A stretch of 64,000 nucleotides of DNA from an uncultured Bacteroidota bacterium. Lineage in GTDB: Bacteria; Bacteroidota; Bacteroidia; Bacteroidales; UBA12077. Position numbers and translations under genes: made by a program. The stretch covers positions 1-64,000 of the forward strand of contig CAJXLK010000023.1 in assembly GCA_913055635.1 (NCBI GenBank), read 5' to 3'. Of the stretch, positions 18,087 through 27,561 are shown in pieces; the first letter of the stretch is position 1, and each line of letters starts with the position of its first letter. Below the pieces are notes generated by a model. The model was not told the origin of the DNA. It made no database searches and saw nothing but the letters and a program-made list of their open reading frames with translations.

Positions 18087-18791
18087 ATGCACTTATTTTA
18101 CGCCCCCGAGCTAAAAAATAACTTCCATGAGCTTTCCCCGGAGGAATCGAAGCACTGCATCAAAGTGCTGCGCCTCAGTTCGGGAGATATTGTTCACCTT
18201 ACCGATGGCAGGGGAACCCTTTATCAAACCCACATAATAGATGCCAACCCCCGAAAATGTCGGGTTGAGATCGACTCGTCACAGGTGGCCCCTCAAAATC
18301 GGCCATTTTACCTGCATTTGGCCGTTGCCCCGACCAAAAACCTCAAACGCTTTGAGTGGCTGGTGGAAAAAGTTACTGAAATCGGGGTGGACGAGATTAC
18401 CCCCATTCGCTGCTTCCATTCGGAACGCAAAACGCTCAATACCCAACGCTTGCAACGGATTATGGTGGCCGCCATGAAACAGTCCCTTAAAACCAGACTT
18501 CCCCTGCTCCATGACATGCAACCTTTTTCCGGCGTAACAGGGAAACAAACGCAGGCCGAAAAGTATATGGCACACCTGGAAAATAATGCGCCCCTTCATC
18601 TGCAAGATGCTTATTCCGCAGGCCGCGATGTGCTGATCCTGATTGGGCCCGAAGGAGATTTTAGTCAGGAGGAGATTGAACAGGCCCGCTCCAGGGGATT
18701 TAAAACGGTAATTTTAGGAAAAAGCCGCCTGCGAACCGAAACAGCAGGTATTGCAGCATGTTATGGCATCAATTGGCTCAATGGTTGTTAA
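18087..18791 (+). CDS. rsmE: 16S rRNA m3U1498 methyltransferase
   Basis: RsmE methylates N3 of U1498 in 16S rRNA. The start MHLFYAPEL at 18087 gives 234 aa, typical for the family. An N-terminal PUA-like part (EESKHCIKVLRLSSGDIVHLTDGRG) precedes a SPOUT knot domain with LIGPEGDFSQEEIE and LGKSRLRTETAG, which form the SAM site. Monocistronic; followed by a hairpin terminator. Confidence 0.92.
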   Translation: MHLFYAPELKNNFHELSPEESKHCIKVLRLSSGDIVHLTDGRGTLYQTHIIDANPRKCRVEIDSSQVAPQNRPFYLHLAVAPTKNLKRFEWLVEKVTEIGVDEITPIRCFHSERKTLNTQRLQRIMVAAMKQSLKTRLPLLHDMQPFSGVTGKQTQAEKYMAHLENNAPLHLQDAYSAGRDVLILIGPEGDFSQEEIEQARSRGFKTVILGKSRLRTETAGIAACYGINWLNGC

Positions 18792-18801
18792 GGCGGAAAA
18801 G

Positions 18802-18845
18802 AACAAGTTCGCCTCTGGAGGAGAAAAGAGACGAACTTGTTTTTA
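18802..18845 (+). terminator. Intrinsic terminator of rsmE
   Basis: Stem AACAAGTTCG / CGAACTTGTT with an inner CCTC/GAGG pair, followed by TTTTT on the plus strand. Confidence 0.75.
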
Positions 18846-18849
18846 ATGC

Positions 18850-19047
18850 TTATTGCCCGGAATTGGCATATCGCTGTGCAAAATGAATGACCTCCCCTGC
18901 GATTTTGTCATCCACCTGAAAAAGATTCCTGTCGAGCATTTCGAAAATATCCGAAAATTTCTCAATGCCCAAAAATTCATCCTTTTCCGGGCTGTAAACC
19001 AGTTGGTTAGATTCCTCTTGCGAGGCTGATGTAGAATGATGCTTCAT
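18850..19047 (-). CDS. Small hypothetical protein downstream of an ECF sigma factor
   Basis: 65 aa, acidic, no signal peptide or membrane segment and no family recognised. It ends with a helical stretch (DDKIAGEVIHFAQRYANSG). It follows the sigma factor gene by 110 bases on the same strand, a place often used by anti-sigma or modulator genes. No zinc-binding anti-sigma motif (HxxxCxxC) is present. Coding status is moderately certain. Confidence 0.45.
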   Translation of the reverse strand: MKHHSTSASQEESNQLVYSPEKDEFLGIEKFSDIFEMLDRNLFQVDDKIAGEVIHFAQRYANSGQ

Positions 19048-19157
19048 AGGCTTAATGATTAAGGATTAAAATCATATCACAAAACGATGCCCTTCTTTTC
19101 AATATTGTAAGAAGCATTAACATTTTTTAACAAAGAATTGGCTACGAAGGGGAAGGA

Positions 19158-19748
19158 TCAGATGGTGTTGAGATTGAGGTTTTTATCCTTGATCAGCTTT
19201 CTCAGGTTGATCAAGGCATAACGCATCCTACCCAGGGCAGTATTGATGCTGACATTGGTCTGGTCGGCAATTTCCTTGAAACTTAAACCTCCATAATGCC
19301 GCAAAAGAACGACTTCTTTTTGTTCTTCGGGCAGGTAGTCGATTAGCTTGCGTACATCGTCGATGATTTGATTGCGCACCATCCGGTCTTCAACGGTTTT
19401 TTCAGAAAATTTCTGGGAGTTGAAGATGTCCATCTCGTAATCGTCGTTGGAATAAACCCTGGATTGTTTGCCTTTTCTGAAATAATCAATAATCAGATTG
19501 TGGGCAATACGAATTACCCAGGAAACAAATTTTCCACTTTCCTGGTATTTGCCCTGATGCAGGGATTTGATGACTTTTATGAATGTCTCCTGGAAAATAT
19601 CTTCCGCCAGATGCTCGTTTTTGACCATTAAAAGGATGTAGGTATAGACTTTATCTTTATAACGGCCAATAAGCCGCTCAATGGCGGTTTGATCTCCGTC
19701 AAGATATTCGCGGATCAGTTTTTGGTCAGAATTTTCTTTTTTTGTCAC
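19158..19748 (-). CDS. ECF-type RNA polymerase sigma factor
   Basis: The 196 aa have sigma region 2 (YKDKVYTYILLMVKNEHLAEDIFQETFIKV, about 30-60, and FVSWVIRIAHNLIIDYFRKGK, about 79-99) and region 4 (LPEEQKEVVLLRHYGGLSFKEIADQTNVSINTALGRMRYALINLR). No extra domain is fused. The start is GTG at 19746-19748, set by a strong AGGAGG five bases upstream, unusual here because most genes lack a Shine-Dalgarno. The cognate anti-sigma is not evident; the regulon is unknown. Confidence 0.92.
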   Translation of the reverse strand: MTKKENSDQKLIREYLDGDQTAIERLIGRYKDKVYTYILLMVKNEHLAEDIFQETFIKVIKSLHQGKYQESGKFVSWVIRIAHNLIIDYFRKGKQSRVYSNDDYEMDIFNSQKFSEKTVEDRMVRNQIIDDVRKLIDYLPEEQKEVVLLRHYGGLSFKEIADQTNVSINTALGRMRYALINLRKLIKDKNLNLNTI

Positions 19749-19871
19749 AATCTCCTCCTATTTATAATTGGGTAGTTTTGTTACTGTAAAACAAACCTTC
19801 CTTTCTATGGGTTTAAATCTATGCAAATAAATAAAAAAACCTCAGATTTCAAAATTTTGTCAAAACATTTC

Positions 19872-19879
19872 TAATTTTG
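19872..19879 (+). promoter_or_regulatory. -7 promoter element TAATTTTG for uvrA
   Basis: Perfect TAnnTTTG 24 bases before the uvrA ATG; a TTTC at 19847-19850, 21 bases upstream, may serve as -33. Confidence 0.5.
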
Positions 19880-19902
19880 TTCGGTTAAAAGGTGCAACAA
19901 TC

Positions 19903-22734
19903 ATGCCAGATAGACAAAGCAGCCGTAGTGGACACATCATTGTCCAGGGAGCCCGGGTTCACAATTTAAAGGATGTCAGTTTAAAGATACCACGGAATCA
20001 GTTTGTTGTGATCACGGGGGTATCCGGATCCGGCAAATCCTCGCTGGCTTTCGACACTTTATATGCGGAGGGGCAGCGTCGTTATGTGGAGAGCTTATCA
20101 GCCTATGCCCGGCAGTTCCTTGGCCGGATTGAGAAGCCCGATGTCGATTTCATTCATGGCCTGCCTCCGGCTATTGCCATTGAACAGAAAGTGAATACCC
20201 GCAATCCGCGCTCTACGGTAGGAACATCCACCGAAATATATGATTATCTCAAGCTTTTATACGCCCGAATTGGCAAGACGTATTCGCCTTATTCGGGGCG
20301 CCTGGTTCAGCGCGACAGCGTAAGTGATGTGGTCAATTACATCCTTTCCCTGGATAAAGGATTGAAGTTTTTGATTTTGGCCCCTTTTGTTCCGCCCAAA
20401 GAAGGCTCTGCCGAAGATTATCTGCGGTTATTGGCCAATCAGGGCACCACCCGGTTGGAAAAGGCGGGCGAGATCGTGCGGATCAACGATTTATTGGAAA
20501 GTCAAAACCCTTCCGGGATCGATTTGGAAGGGCTTCATATTGTGATTGACCGTGTTAAGGTGGCCGATGACGAGGATTCCCGCTCACGGTTTGCCGATTC
20601 GGTTCAGCTGGCCTTTTCAGAAGGCAATGGTTCCTGCCTGATCAAGTCGTTTCATGGGGAAGAGGTCAGGGAGCGATCTTTTTCAAACCGGTTTGAAGCC
20701 GATGGGGTTTGTTTTGAGGAACCCACCGAACACATGTTCAGTTTTAACAACCCCCTGGGAGCCTGCCCAACTTGTGAGGGTTACGGGCGCATCATAGGCA
20801 TCGACGAAGACCTGGTGGTTCCCAACAAGAGCCTTTCGGTTTACCAGGATGCCGTTGCCTGCTGGCGGGGTGAAAAGATGCAGGAATGGAAGAATCAGCT
20901 CATCCGGAATGCAAAGCGGATGAATTTTCCCATTCACAAACCCTATTCGCAGCTGAGTGAGGCACAGAAAAAATTGCTTTGGACGGGCAATCAGTACTTT
21001 CATGGCTTAAATGCTTTTTTCCGATACCTCGAGCGCAAGAAATACAAAATTCAATACCGGGTGATGCTTTCCCGTTACCGGGGCAAAACGGTGTGCCCCG
21101 AATGCCATGGCACCCGGTTGAAGAAAGAAGCTTCTTATGTGAAGGTTGGAGGCAAGGCGATCACTGAACTGGTGGTCATGGCCATCGATCAGTTGTATCG
21201 TTTTTTTGAAGACCTCAGCCTTGATGACTATGACGCAGAGGTGGCCGAGCGCATTTTGAATGAAATCACCAGCCGCATCCATTTCCTCCTGGAAGTGGGC
21301 CTGGGCTACCTGACCCTTAACCGCTTATCATCAACCCTTTCGGGAGGAGAGTCGCAACGCATCAACCTGGCCACTTCCCTGGGAAGCAGCCTGGTCGGGT
21401 CGATGTATATTTTGGATGAACCCAGCGTTGGATTGCATCCCCGTGATAATCATCGTCTTATTGGAGTACTACGGCGGCTCCAGCAAATTGGCAATACCGT
21501 CGTCGTCGTTGAACATGATGAGGACATCATCCGGGCAGCCGACCAAATTATTGACCTGGGGCCGCTTGCCGGTCGCCTGGGAGGCGAGGTGGTCTTCCAG
21601 GGTCCGCATCACGCCATTAAACAGGTCGCCGATAGTTATACCGGTCAATTCCTGCTCCGCGAAGAATATATCCCCTTGCCTGCCCAACGCAGGAAATGGA
21701 ACAATTATATTGAACTGAAAGGGGCCCGCGAGAATAACCTCCAGGGCATCGATGTGAAATTTCCGCTGAACTTGATTACCGTCATAACAGGGGTTAGTGG
21801 CTCTGGCAAATCTTCCCTGGTGAAAAATATTCTGGCCCCCGCTTTGGACCGGCATTATAAGGGAAGTGGTCAGAAACCCGGACGATATGATGAGTTAAGG
21901 GGAGATCTGCATCTGCTTTCGGATGTGGAATACGTGGATCAGAACCCCATTGGCAAATCTTCGCGCTCCAATCCGGTGACCTATATCAAAGCCTACGATG
22001 AAATCCGCAAGTTGTTTGCCAGCCAGCATGCAGCCAAGATCAACAATTTCAAGCCGGCGCACTTTTCATTCAATACCCCTGGCGGCCGCTGTGAAACCTG
22101 TCAGGGAGAAGGGGTGATCAAGGTAGAGATGCAGTTTTTGCCCGATATTACCCTTACCTGCGAGGCCTGTAATGGCAAAAGGTTCCGGGATGAAGTGCTG
22201 GAAGTCAAATATAAAGGGGTCAATATTTATCAGCTCCTGGAAATGACCATTAATGAAGCCATTGAATTTTTCTCTGACCGCAGCAACAACCAGGAGAAAA
22301 AGATTCTCCATAAATTGAGCATCCTTCAGGATGTCGGACTGGGTTATCTCAAGCTGGGGCAGTCTTCCAGCACCCTCAGCGGCGGGGAAAGCCAGCGGGT
22401 CAAACTGGCTTCCTTTTTAGGACATGAAAGCCAGGAACATCCCCAGCTTTTTATTTTTGATGAACCCACTACCGGCCTGCATTACTATGACATCTCCAAA
22501 TTGCTGGATGCTTTTAATGCCCTGATCCGGAAAGGCCATAGCGTGGTGATCATCGAACATAATATGGAAGTGATTAAATCGGGCGACTGGATCATCGATC
22601 TGGGACCGGAAGGAGGAGAAGGTGGGGGGCGCGTTGTTTGTGAAGGCACCCCCGAGCAGTTGGCCCGTTGCCCCGATTCATTTACTGCCCGGTATCTGAG
22701 GGAGAAACTTCAGGAAAAACCCATCGCCCATTAA
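19903..22734 (+). CDS. uvrA: Excinuclease ABC subunit A
   Basis: UvrA is the damage-recognising ATPase of nucleotide excision repair. Both ABC modules are complete over 943 aa: Walker A GVSGSGKSSLAF near 40 and GVSGSGKSSL near 632, and two signature motifs LSGGESQRI/LSGGESQRV. Zinc-binding pairs are present: CPTC and CPEC in the first half; CETC and CEAC in the second, spaced as in UvrA. The UvrB-binding region SLSAYARQFLGRIEKPDVD is intact. It is transcribed alone. UvrB and UvrC are not in the window. Confidence 0.97.
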   Translation: MPDRQSSRSGHIIVQGARVHNLKDVSLKIPRNQFVVITGVSGSGKSSLAFDTLYAEGQRRYVESLSAYARQFLGRIEKPDVDFIHGLPPAIAIEQKVNTRNPRSTVGTSTEIYDYLKLLYARIGKTYSPYSGRLVQRDSVSDVVNYILSLDKGLKFLILAPFVPPKEGSAEDYLRLLANQGTTRLEKAGEIVRINDLLESQNPSGIDLEGLHIVIDRVKVADDEDSRSRFADSVQLAFSEGNGSCLIKSFHGEEVRERSFSNRFEADGVCFEEPTEHMFSFNNPLGACPTCEGYGRIIGIDEDLVVPNKSLSVYQDAVACWRGEKMQEWKNQLIRNAKRMNFPIHKPYSQLSEAQKKLLWTGNQYFHGLNAFFRYLERKKYKIQYRVMLSRYRGKTVCPECHGTRLKKEASYVKVGGKAITELVVMAIDQLYRFFEDLSLDDYDAEVAERILNEITSRIHFLLEVGLGYLTLNRLSSTLSGGESQRINLATSLGSSLVGSMYILDEPSVGLHPRDNHRLIGVLRRLQQIGNTVVVVEHDEDIIRAADQIIDLGPLAGRLGGEVVFQGPHHAIKQVADSYTGQFLLREEYIPLPAQRRKWNNYIELKGARENNLQGIDVKFPLNLITVITGVSGSGKSSLVKNILAPALDRHYKGSGQKPGRYDELRGDLHLLSDVEYVDQNPIGKSSRSNPVTYIKAYDEIRKLFASQHAAKINNFKPAHFSFNTPGGRCETCQGEGVIKVEMQFLPDITLTCEACNGKRFRDEVLEVKYKGVNIYQLLEMTINEAIEFFSDRSNNQEKKILHKLSILQDVGLGYLKLGQSSSTLSGGESQRVKLASFLGHESQEHPQLFIFDEPTTGLHYYDISKLLDAFNALIRKGHSVVIIEHNMEVIKSGDWIIDLGPEGGEGGGRVVCEGTPEQLARCPDSFTARYLREKLQEKPIAH

Positions 22735-22758
22735 GGCTGGATTGATTCAATGATGGTG

Positions 22759-22805
22759 GATGGGCCCCTTGATCCGGTTTAAGGTATTGGGCAGGGTGGC
22801 CCATC
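22759..22805. terminator. Possible hairpin between convergent genes
   Basis: GATGGGCC (22759-22766) and GGCCCATC (22798-22805) form a perfect 8-bp stem with a long loop between uvrA and the convergent small secreted protein gene. No T tract on either side, so a terminator role is weakly supported. Confidence 0.3.
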
Positions 22806-23271
22806 AAGGACTGGCTTCCTTTTGCTGATCTTCCTTTTTGAGTCCGATCATGATGGCCACGCAACCGCTGATGGGATCACCCTCGCTGTCATTCTCCCCA
22901 TCCTCTACTTTCAGGGATATGATCAATTGCTGGCTCGATTCCGGGATGAAATCCCATTTCATCTTGTAGCCATTGGTTTTGTTATCATACAATACGTTGC
23001 GATCGACGTCCAGCACCTGAAAATGGATCTTGGGCATGGCCGATGACTCACAGATATAAATGCGGTATTGCTGCTTGGCATAAAAGGTTTTGTACATCTC
23101 GGCGGTCTCACCTTCGGTCAGAATGGCGGCATTGTAGTTGCCGTTGTGTATATAGGGAGCAAGTTCTTTTTGGCAAACCTGTTTGGCAAAATGCTTACAT
23201 TGACTCTGTCCAAGCAGCGGTATAAGCATGAGAAAGGCCAGGATCGCTAAAGTATTCGATAGTTTGCTCAT
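22804..23271 (-). CDS. Small secreted protein, second gene of the duplicated module (copy 2)
   Basis: Function unknown; 155 aa with a signal peptide (LAILAFLMLIPLLGQSQ) and a small domain with cysteines at CKHF, QVCQ, YICES and GCVA. YRIYICESSAMPKIHFQVLD...NVLYDN matches the small protein at 9824-10288. It lies 13 bases after the lipoprotein gene, in the same order as in copy 1, but no transporter follows. Its acidic loop (EDGENDSEGD) is not in the paralogue. Confidence 0.7.
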   Translation of the reverse strand: MSKLSNTLAILAFLMLIPLLGQSQCKHFAKQVCQKELAPYIHNGNYNAAILTEGETAEMYKTFYAKQQYRIYICESSAMPKIHFQVLDVDRNVLYDNKTNGYKMKWDFIPESSQQLIISLKVEDGENDSEGDPISGCVAIMIGLKKEDQQKEASP

Positions 23272-23284
23272 AACAGATGCTATT

Positions 23285-24220
23285 TTAAGAGATAAATTTG
23301 GTTCTTATTACGTCAATTTTTTCTTTAAGTTGCTTATAAATCTGGGGTGTCATTGTTAAAGTCGTCTCCGATTTCAGGGTGGTTACATTGGTGGTGGTGT
23401 CCTTGACCGGGACAACTTTGGATGACTTAATGGTGATTTGGTCGTATATGCGCTTCAATTCCTTAATGTCCGACATGACCGACGAGAGGTGTTCATTGGA
23501 ACGATGCTTCTGCTGCAACTTCATGATGGTGTTCAGGGCCATTTTCTGATCGGCTATGCGGGCAATCATCTCATTGTTGTTGATGTCCTGCTGGCTGGGG
23601 CTTTCTTCCACCAGATGGGTGGCAATATACAGGCCCTCGACCCATCCCCCGATTAAAACAATGGTCGAAATGGCTTCCCTTTCGTTTTCTTTGAAAAAGG
23701 AGCTCGAATTGAGGATGGTCTCGGAAATGATATCCAAAATCACATCCCGGTTGTTCACATTGGCCTCCAGGCGCTCGACGGTTTTTTGATCAATGGCGTG
23801 CATGATGCCCAGGCCTTCAGCCATTTTTTTGGCGGCATTGATGTAATCAATGGTGGTCTGGGTCTGGTCATACAAACTGGCGTAACTCAAATCGGTGGTG
23901 TATATGCCCAGATTCAGGGCCCGGCTTTTGGTGGTGACATACCTTGAATTGTGGGCAACCGGATTTAATAATTCCGGGTTGTACGATTTGCCTGCTTCCT
24001 TGAGGATCATTGCCACTTCCAGGGGCGAGGGCATCGAGTAAAACATCTCCTTGACCTCTTTGACATCCTTGATCAATTGTTGGTCAATGGAATCAACCTG
24101 CACAACTTCTTTCTGGGAGGAACCCTCTTGGGTTTGCTTGTCTTTTTTACAACCGGGGGTAAAAACAAGGAATACAACAGCAAGGGTGGTGATCAACAAA
24201 CTGAATGATTGATTCTTCAT
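23285..24220 (-). CDS. Lipoprotein, first gene of the duplicated module (copy 2)
   Basis: Function unknown. The start at 24220 gives a clean lipoprotein signal with Cys24 (FTPGC); the longer open frame upstream has no export sense. The 311 aa share MPSPLEVAMIL, ALNLGIYTTDLSY, GGWVEGLYIATHL and ADQKMALN with the lipoprotein at 8919-9827, so both derive from one ancestor. Sequence divergence is considerable, which suggests an old duplication and separate roles. Confidence 0.72.
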   Translation of the reverse strand: MKNQSFSLLITTLAVVFLVFTPGCKKDKQTQEGSSQKEVVQVDSIDQQLIKDVKEVKEMFYSMPSPLEVAMILKEAGKSYNPELLNPVAHNSRYVTTKSRALNLGIYTTDLSYASLYDQTQTTIDYINAAKKMAEGLGIMHAIDQKTVERLEANVNNRDVILDIISETILNSSSFFKENEREAISTIVLIGGWVEGLYIATHLVEESPSQQDINNNEMIARIADQKMALNTIMKLQQKHRSNEHLSSVMSDIKELKRIYDQITIKSSKVVPVKDTTTNVTTLKSETTLTMTPQIYKQLKEKIDVIRTKFIS

Positions 24221-24376
24221 GGTGGTTGCGTTTTTGATGTTTGATGCAGTTGGGTGTCTATACAAGACCGGGTGCCTGTTTGACCACGGTATCCTTTGTA
24301 AGGCTTTACAATCAAAGCCTAAAATAAAAACAATTTTTAGATTCCCCAAAATTATTCACCGAAATTAGAAATATTC

Positions 24377-24384
24377 TAACTTTG
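24377..24384 (+). promoter_or_regulatory. -7 promoter element TAACTTTG
   Basis: Perfect TAnnTTTG 23 bases before the HEAT-repeat gene. Confidence 0.5.
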
Positions 24385-24406
24385 CGGTAGCAAAAATTAG
24401 CATCAT

Positions 24407-24931
24407 ATGGGCGAGCAAAAACCGAACATCAAGGAGCTGCGCTCGGGTTTATCCAGCAATGACGCCAACATTGTGATCAATACCCTTCAGCAGGTAAGAA
24501 ATGCCGGCAGTAAGGTGCTGATACCCGAGTTGGTGGCCCTTTTAAGGAATTCCCGTGGAAGTGAAGTCAAAACCCATGTGTTGACCATCCTGAATAACCT
24601 GAAATATCAATCCTCGGCCGGGGAGCTGGTCAAAGCCATACGAAATGAACAGGATCCCGAGGTGGTTGCTTTGTTGGTGGCTGCATGCTGGAAAAACGGG
24701 CTGGATTACAGCGATTACATCGACGATTTTGTGGATATATTCATGCGCTACGATTATACCACTGCCCTGGATGCCCTGACGGTGATTGAAAACGCAACCA
24801 GGGAACTTCAATCCGCTGCTACCGGCGAGAGGATCCAGAAACTGAAGGCCCGCCTGGATGAAAGTGAAGAAAATAAAAAGAGGCTGACCATGGAGCTGAT
24901 TCATACCCTCCAGCAAAAAATCTCTGAATAA
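24407..24931 (+). CDS. HEAT-repeat domain protein
   Basis: 174 aa, all helical, with paired-helix units such as ANIVINTLQQVRNAGSKVLIPELVALLR and SEVKTHVLTILNNLKYQSSAGELVKAI, ending in a coiled coil (SEENKKRLTMELIHTLQQKI). No signal peptide, so cytosolic. HEAT proteins act as scaffolds; the partner is unknown. The nuclease gene follows 20 bases later on the same strand, so they are probably co-transcribed. Confidence 0.7.
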   Translation: MGEQKPNIKELRSGLSSNDANIVINTLQQVRNAGSKVLIPELVALLRNSRGSEVKTHVLTILNNLKYQSSAGELVKAIRNEQDPEVVALLVAACWKNGLDYSDYIDDFVDIFMRYDYTTALDALTVIENATRELQSAATGERIQKLKARLDESEENKKRLTMELIHTLQQKISE

Positions 24932-24951
24932 GGATCCTGGCTGTTTTTCCT

Positions 24952-26292
24952 ATGTATGCCGTCATTGATGTTGAGACCACCGGACTGAAGCCTGCCAGTG
25001 AAAAAATCATTGACATTGCTGTCCTGCTGCATGATGGAGATCAGGTGGTGGATGAGTTTCAGAGTCTGATCAATCCTGAACGCATCATCCCGGCCCATAT
25101 TACCCGATTAACAGGAATTACCAATGAAATGATCCAGGAGGCCCCTAAATTCTGGGAAATAGCACGCGATTTGGTGCTGATGACGCAGGATAGGACCTTT
25201 GTGGCGCACAATGCGAATTTTGATTATAATTTCGTGCGCAAGGAATTTGCAGAGCTTGGTTATACCTTTAAAAGAAAAAAGTTATGTACGGTGCAGTTAA
25301 GCCGTCGGTTGTTGCCCGGGAGGAAGTCTTACAGCCTGGGCAACATTTGCCGGGATTTGAATTGTAACATCAACCATCGGCACAGGGCCTATGGGGATGC
25401 CCGGGCTACAGCAATGCTTTTTTCCCACCTTTTACAGATTGATCAGCAAAAAAATCAGGGGCATAAGCCACGCGGAGTCTCTGACCTGGATTTGATCCGT
25501 CATCTGCCGGCTTGCACCGGCGTTTATTATTTTTGGAACGAGCAGGATGAGATGATTTATGTGGGCAAAAGTAAAAATATTCACGCCCGTGTTTTGGCCC
25601 ATTTTCAGGATGGAAGTTCCCGTCGTTCCCGGAAAATGCTCGAACAAATCCACCAAATTACCTATGAAGAAACCGGCAGCGAACTGATTGCCCTGCTGAA
25701 GGAATCCCATGAAATAAAACATTACAAGCCAATCTATAACCGAAAACAACGGAGAGCTTCCACCGACTTCGGGGTCTTTTGGTATTATGACCTCCAGGGC
25801 TACATCCGTTTTCAAGTGGCTAAAAATCAGGAAAATAAAGAATTGCTCGCCAGTTTTACTTCTTATAAACAGGCCCGCGCCTATTTGTTTAACCTTTGCA
25901 GCAATTACCAGCTTTGCCAAAAACTCTGCGGATTATATGAGGCGGCTGGTGCGTGTTTTTATTACCATGTGGGCCAGTGTTATGGCGCCTGCATAAGAGA
26001 GGAGCCAGCGGATACCTATAACCGCCGTGCCCAGTCAGCAATTCAAAACTTAACCCTGCAGCACGAAAACTTTTTTGTTCTTGAGCCTGGCCGTCATCAA
26101 CAGGAATGGGCTGTGGTCCAGATTGAAAACAATCAGTATCGGGGCTATGGTTACCTCGATGAAGGTTCTGATCCTTCCGAAATCGAACTTTTGAAAGATG
26201 TTGTTCGTCATTATCCTGATAATCAGGATATACAGAGAATATTGAGGCAGTATTTGCGCACTTCCGGCCAGATTCGCATTATACCCTATTGA
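24952..26292 (+). CDS. DnaQ-like 3'-5' exonuclease fused to a GIY-YIG (UvrC/Cho-like) nuclease domain
   Basis: An N-terminal DEDDh exonuclease (about 1-165) shows DVETTGL (D6, E8), HNANFDYNFV and HRAYGDARAT. From about 185 follows a GIY-YIG domain with GVYYFWNEQDEMIYVGKSKN and a conserved Arg in NIHARV, then a Cys-containing region (NLCSNYQLCQKLCGLY, CYGACIREE) like that of such fusions. The 446 aa length is usual for bacterial DnaQ/Cho hybrids, thought to act in DNA repair. The UvrB- and UvrC-type helix-hairpin-helix parts are absent. Confidence 0.85.
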   Translation: MYAVIDVETTGLKPASEKIIDIAVLLHDGDQVVDEFQSLINPERIIPAHITRLTGITNEMIQEAPKFWEIARDLVLMTQDRTFVAHNANFDYNFVRKEFAELGYTFKRKKLCTVQLSRRLLPGRKSYSLGNICRDLNCNINHRHRAYGDARATAMLFSHLLQIDQQKNQGHKPRGVSDLDLIRHLPACTGVYYFWNEQDEMIYVGKSKNIHARVLAHFQDGSSRRSRKMLEQIHQITYEETGSELIALLKESHEIKHYKPIYNRKQRRASTDFGVFWYYDLQGYIRFQVAKNQENKELLASFTSYKQARAYLFNLCSNYQLCQKLCGLYEAAGACFYYHVGQCYGACIREEPADTYNRRAQSAIQNLTLQHENFFVLEPGRHQQEWAVVQIENNQYRGYGYLDEGSDPSEIELLKDVVRHYPDNQDIQRILRQYLRTSGQIRIIPY

Positions 26293-26424
26293 CTTCCGCT
26301 ACCATTAGCCCTGCCTGCCTGTTTTACCTCCAAGGGGGCATTACTAAAGTCGTCCTTTGTTTTTTTTATTGATGGCTTTTTGTTGTTTTTCTTCTGATAA
26401 TTAAATATTTTAGAAGCAGATTTT

Positions 26425-27372
26425 ATGGTACGCGCAATCCTCATACTTTTCCTAATGGGTCTGCTTGCCGGAGGCCGAGCGGTCGGACAGGATTCTCTGC
26501 GGCTCGTCGGGGAGATATTTCATGGTGAAAAAAAACTTTCCGATGTCAACATTACCGTTAAGAGGGATTCGGTCGTGGATAAAATCTACCATTCCAGAGA
26601 AGACGGCCAGTTTAACTTTAAATTGCCCTATGACAGCCTGTATACCGTGATTTTTTCCCGCCGGCATTTTATGTCAAAGTCCTTATTGGTCAATACTTCC
26701 TTTCCTGATTACATCAAAGCATCCAGACAGCAACTGGTGCGCATTCAGCTGGAACTGATTGAAAACCTGGGACAAACCGAACAGAGCAGTAAGCCGCTGG
26801 GCCGTATTGTTTTTAGCCGAACCACCGGGGAGTTTGAGTATCAGTCCCATTATCAGAGAAATATGACCACCAGCTTTGAGGTAGCCGGAACAGACTTCAG
26901 GTTCGCCGATTTGCTCAATGAAAAAGAAGAACCTGAAAAAGCCGGAACGGATCAAGAAGAGCTCCAAAAACAGAATCAAAAGGTACCGAATGGGGAAGTA
27001 CAAAGTGTCAGCCCCCAAAAACGCCGTTATTACCATAAGATCTTGGAGCGGAGGGACCAATTTCTGGGAAAAAACCCCGATCGGGTTGATCTCCATAAGA
27101 AATTGCCTGCTTCGGGAGAAGCCATCAAAAAGTTGGATTTTGATACCGCGGTTAGCCATTATTCGAGGAAAGGCATGGATGTGACTGAGGTGATAGTTAA
27201 TAAAGGGGATATTCTGAGGGTATACCACCGGGTGAAGCATTACTGGGGGGCTGTTTTCTATTTCAGGAATTACCGCCCCATCACCAAAACCCTTTACAAG
27301 CTGGAAACATCCCTTTCAAAAGATCAATCTTTTTCCTCGCAAACCGACTCAACAAAAAGGGCATCGAGATAA
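26425..27372 (+). CDS. Secreted protein with N-terminal carboxypeptidase-like regulatory (CarbopepD) domain
   Basis: A signal peptide (about 1-21, ending GRAVG-QDS) precedes a beta-sandwich domain of the kind that opens many Bacteroidota envelope proteins: LRLVGEIFHGEKKLSDVNITVKRD and SREDGQFNFKLPYDSLYTVIFSR. The remaining 200 residues, with a charged middle section (about 165-200), match no family I know. 315 aa. Function unknown; probably periplasmic or surface-associated. Confidence 0.6.
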   Translation: MVRAILILFLMGLLAGGRAVGQDSLRLVGEIFHGEKKLSDVNITVKRDSVVDKIYHSREDGQFNFKLPYDSLYTVIFSRRHFMSKSLLVNTSFPDYIKASRQQLVRIQLELIENLGQTEQSSKPLGRIVFSRTTGEFEYQSHYQRNMTTSFEVAGTDFRFADLLNEKEEPEKAGTDQEELQKQNQKVPNGEVQSVSPQKRRYYHKILERRDQFLGKNPDRVDLHKKLPASGEAIKKLDFDTAVSHYSRKGMDVTEVIVNKGDILRVYHRVKHYWGAVFYFRNYRPITKTLYKLETSLSKDQSFSSQTDSTKRASR

Positions 27373-27561
27373 AATGCAGGCAAATGTTAATGAATCATAA
27401 AGCTACAGATATATGGTTGTTGGCAGGAAGGCCAGGAAATCTGCCTACATTGATTTATGCAAATTCACTGCACAAAACAGTGGTTTGTATTATGATCGAG
27501 CTGATTTAACGATTTAAGATTTCATTACGTTGTTTTTTACCCTTAATAAGTTTTCATACTG

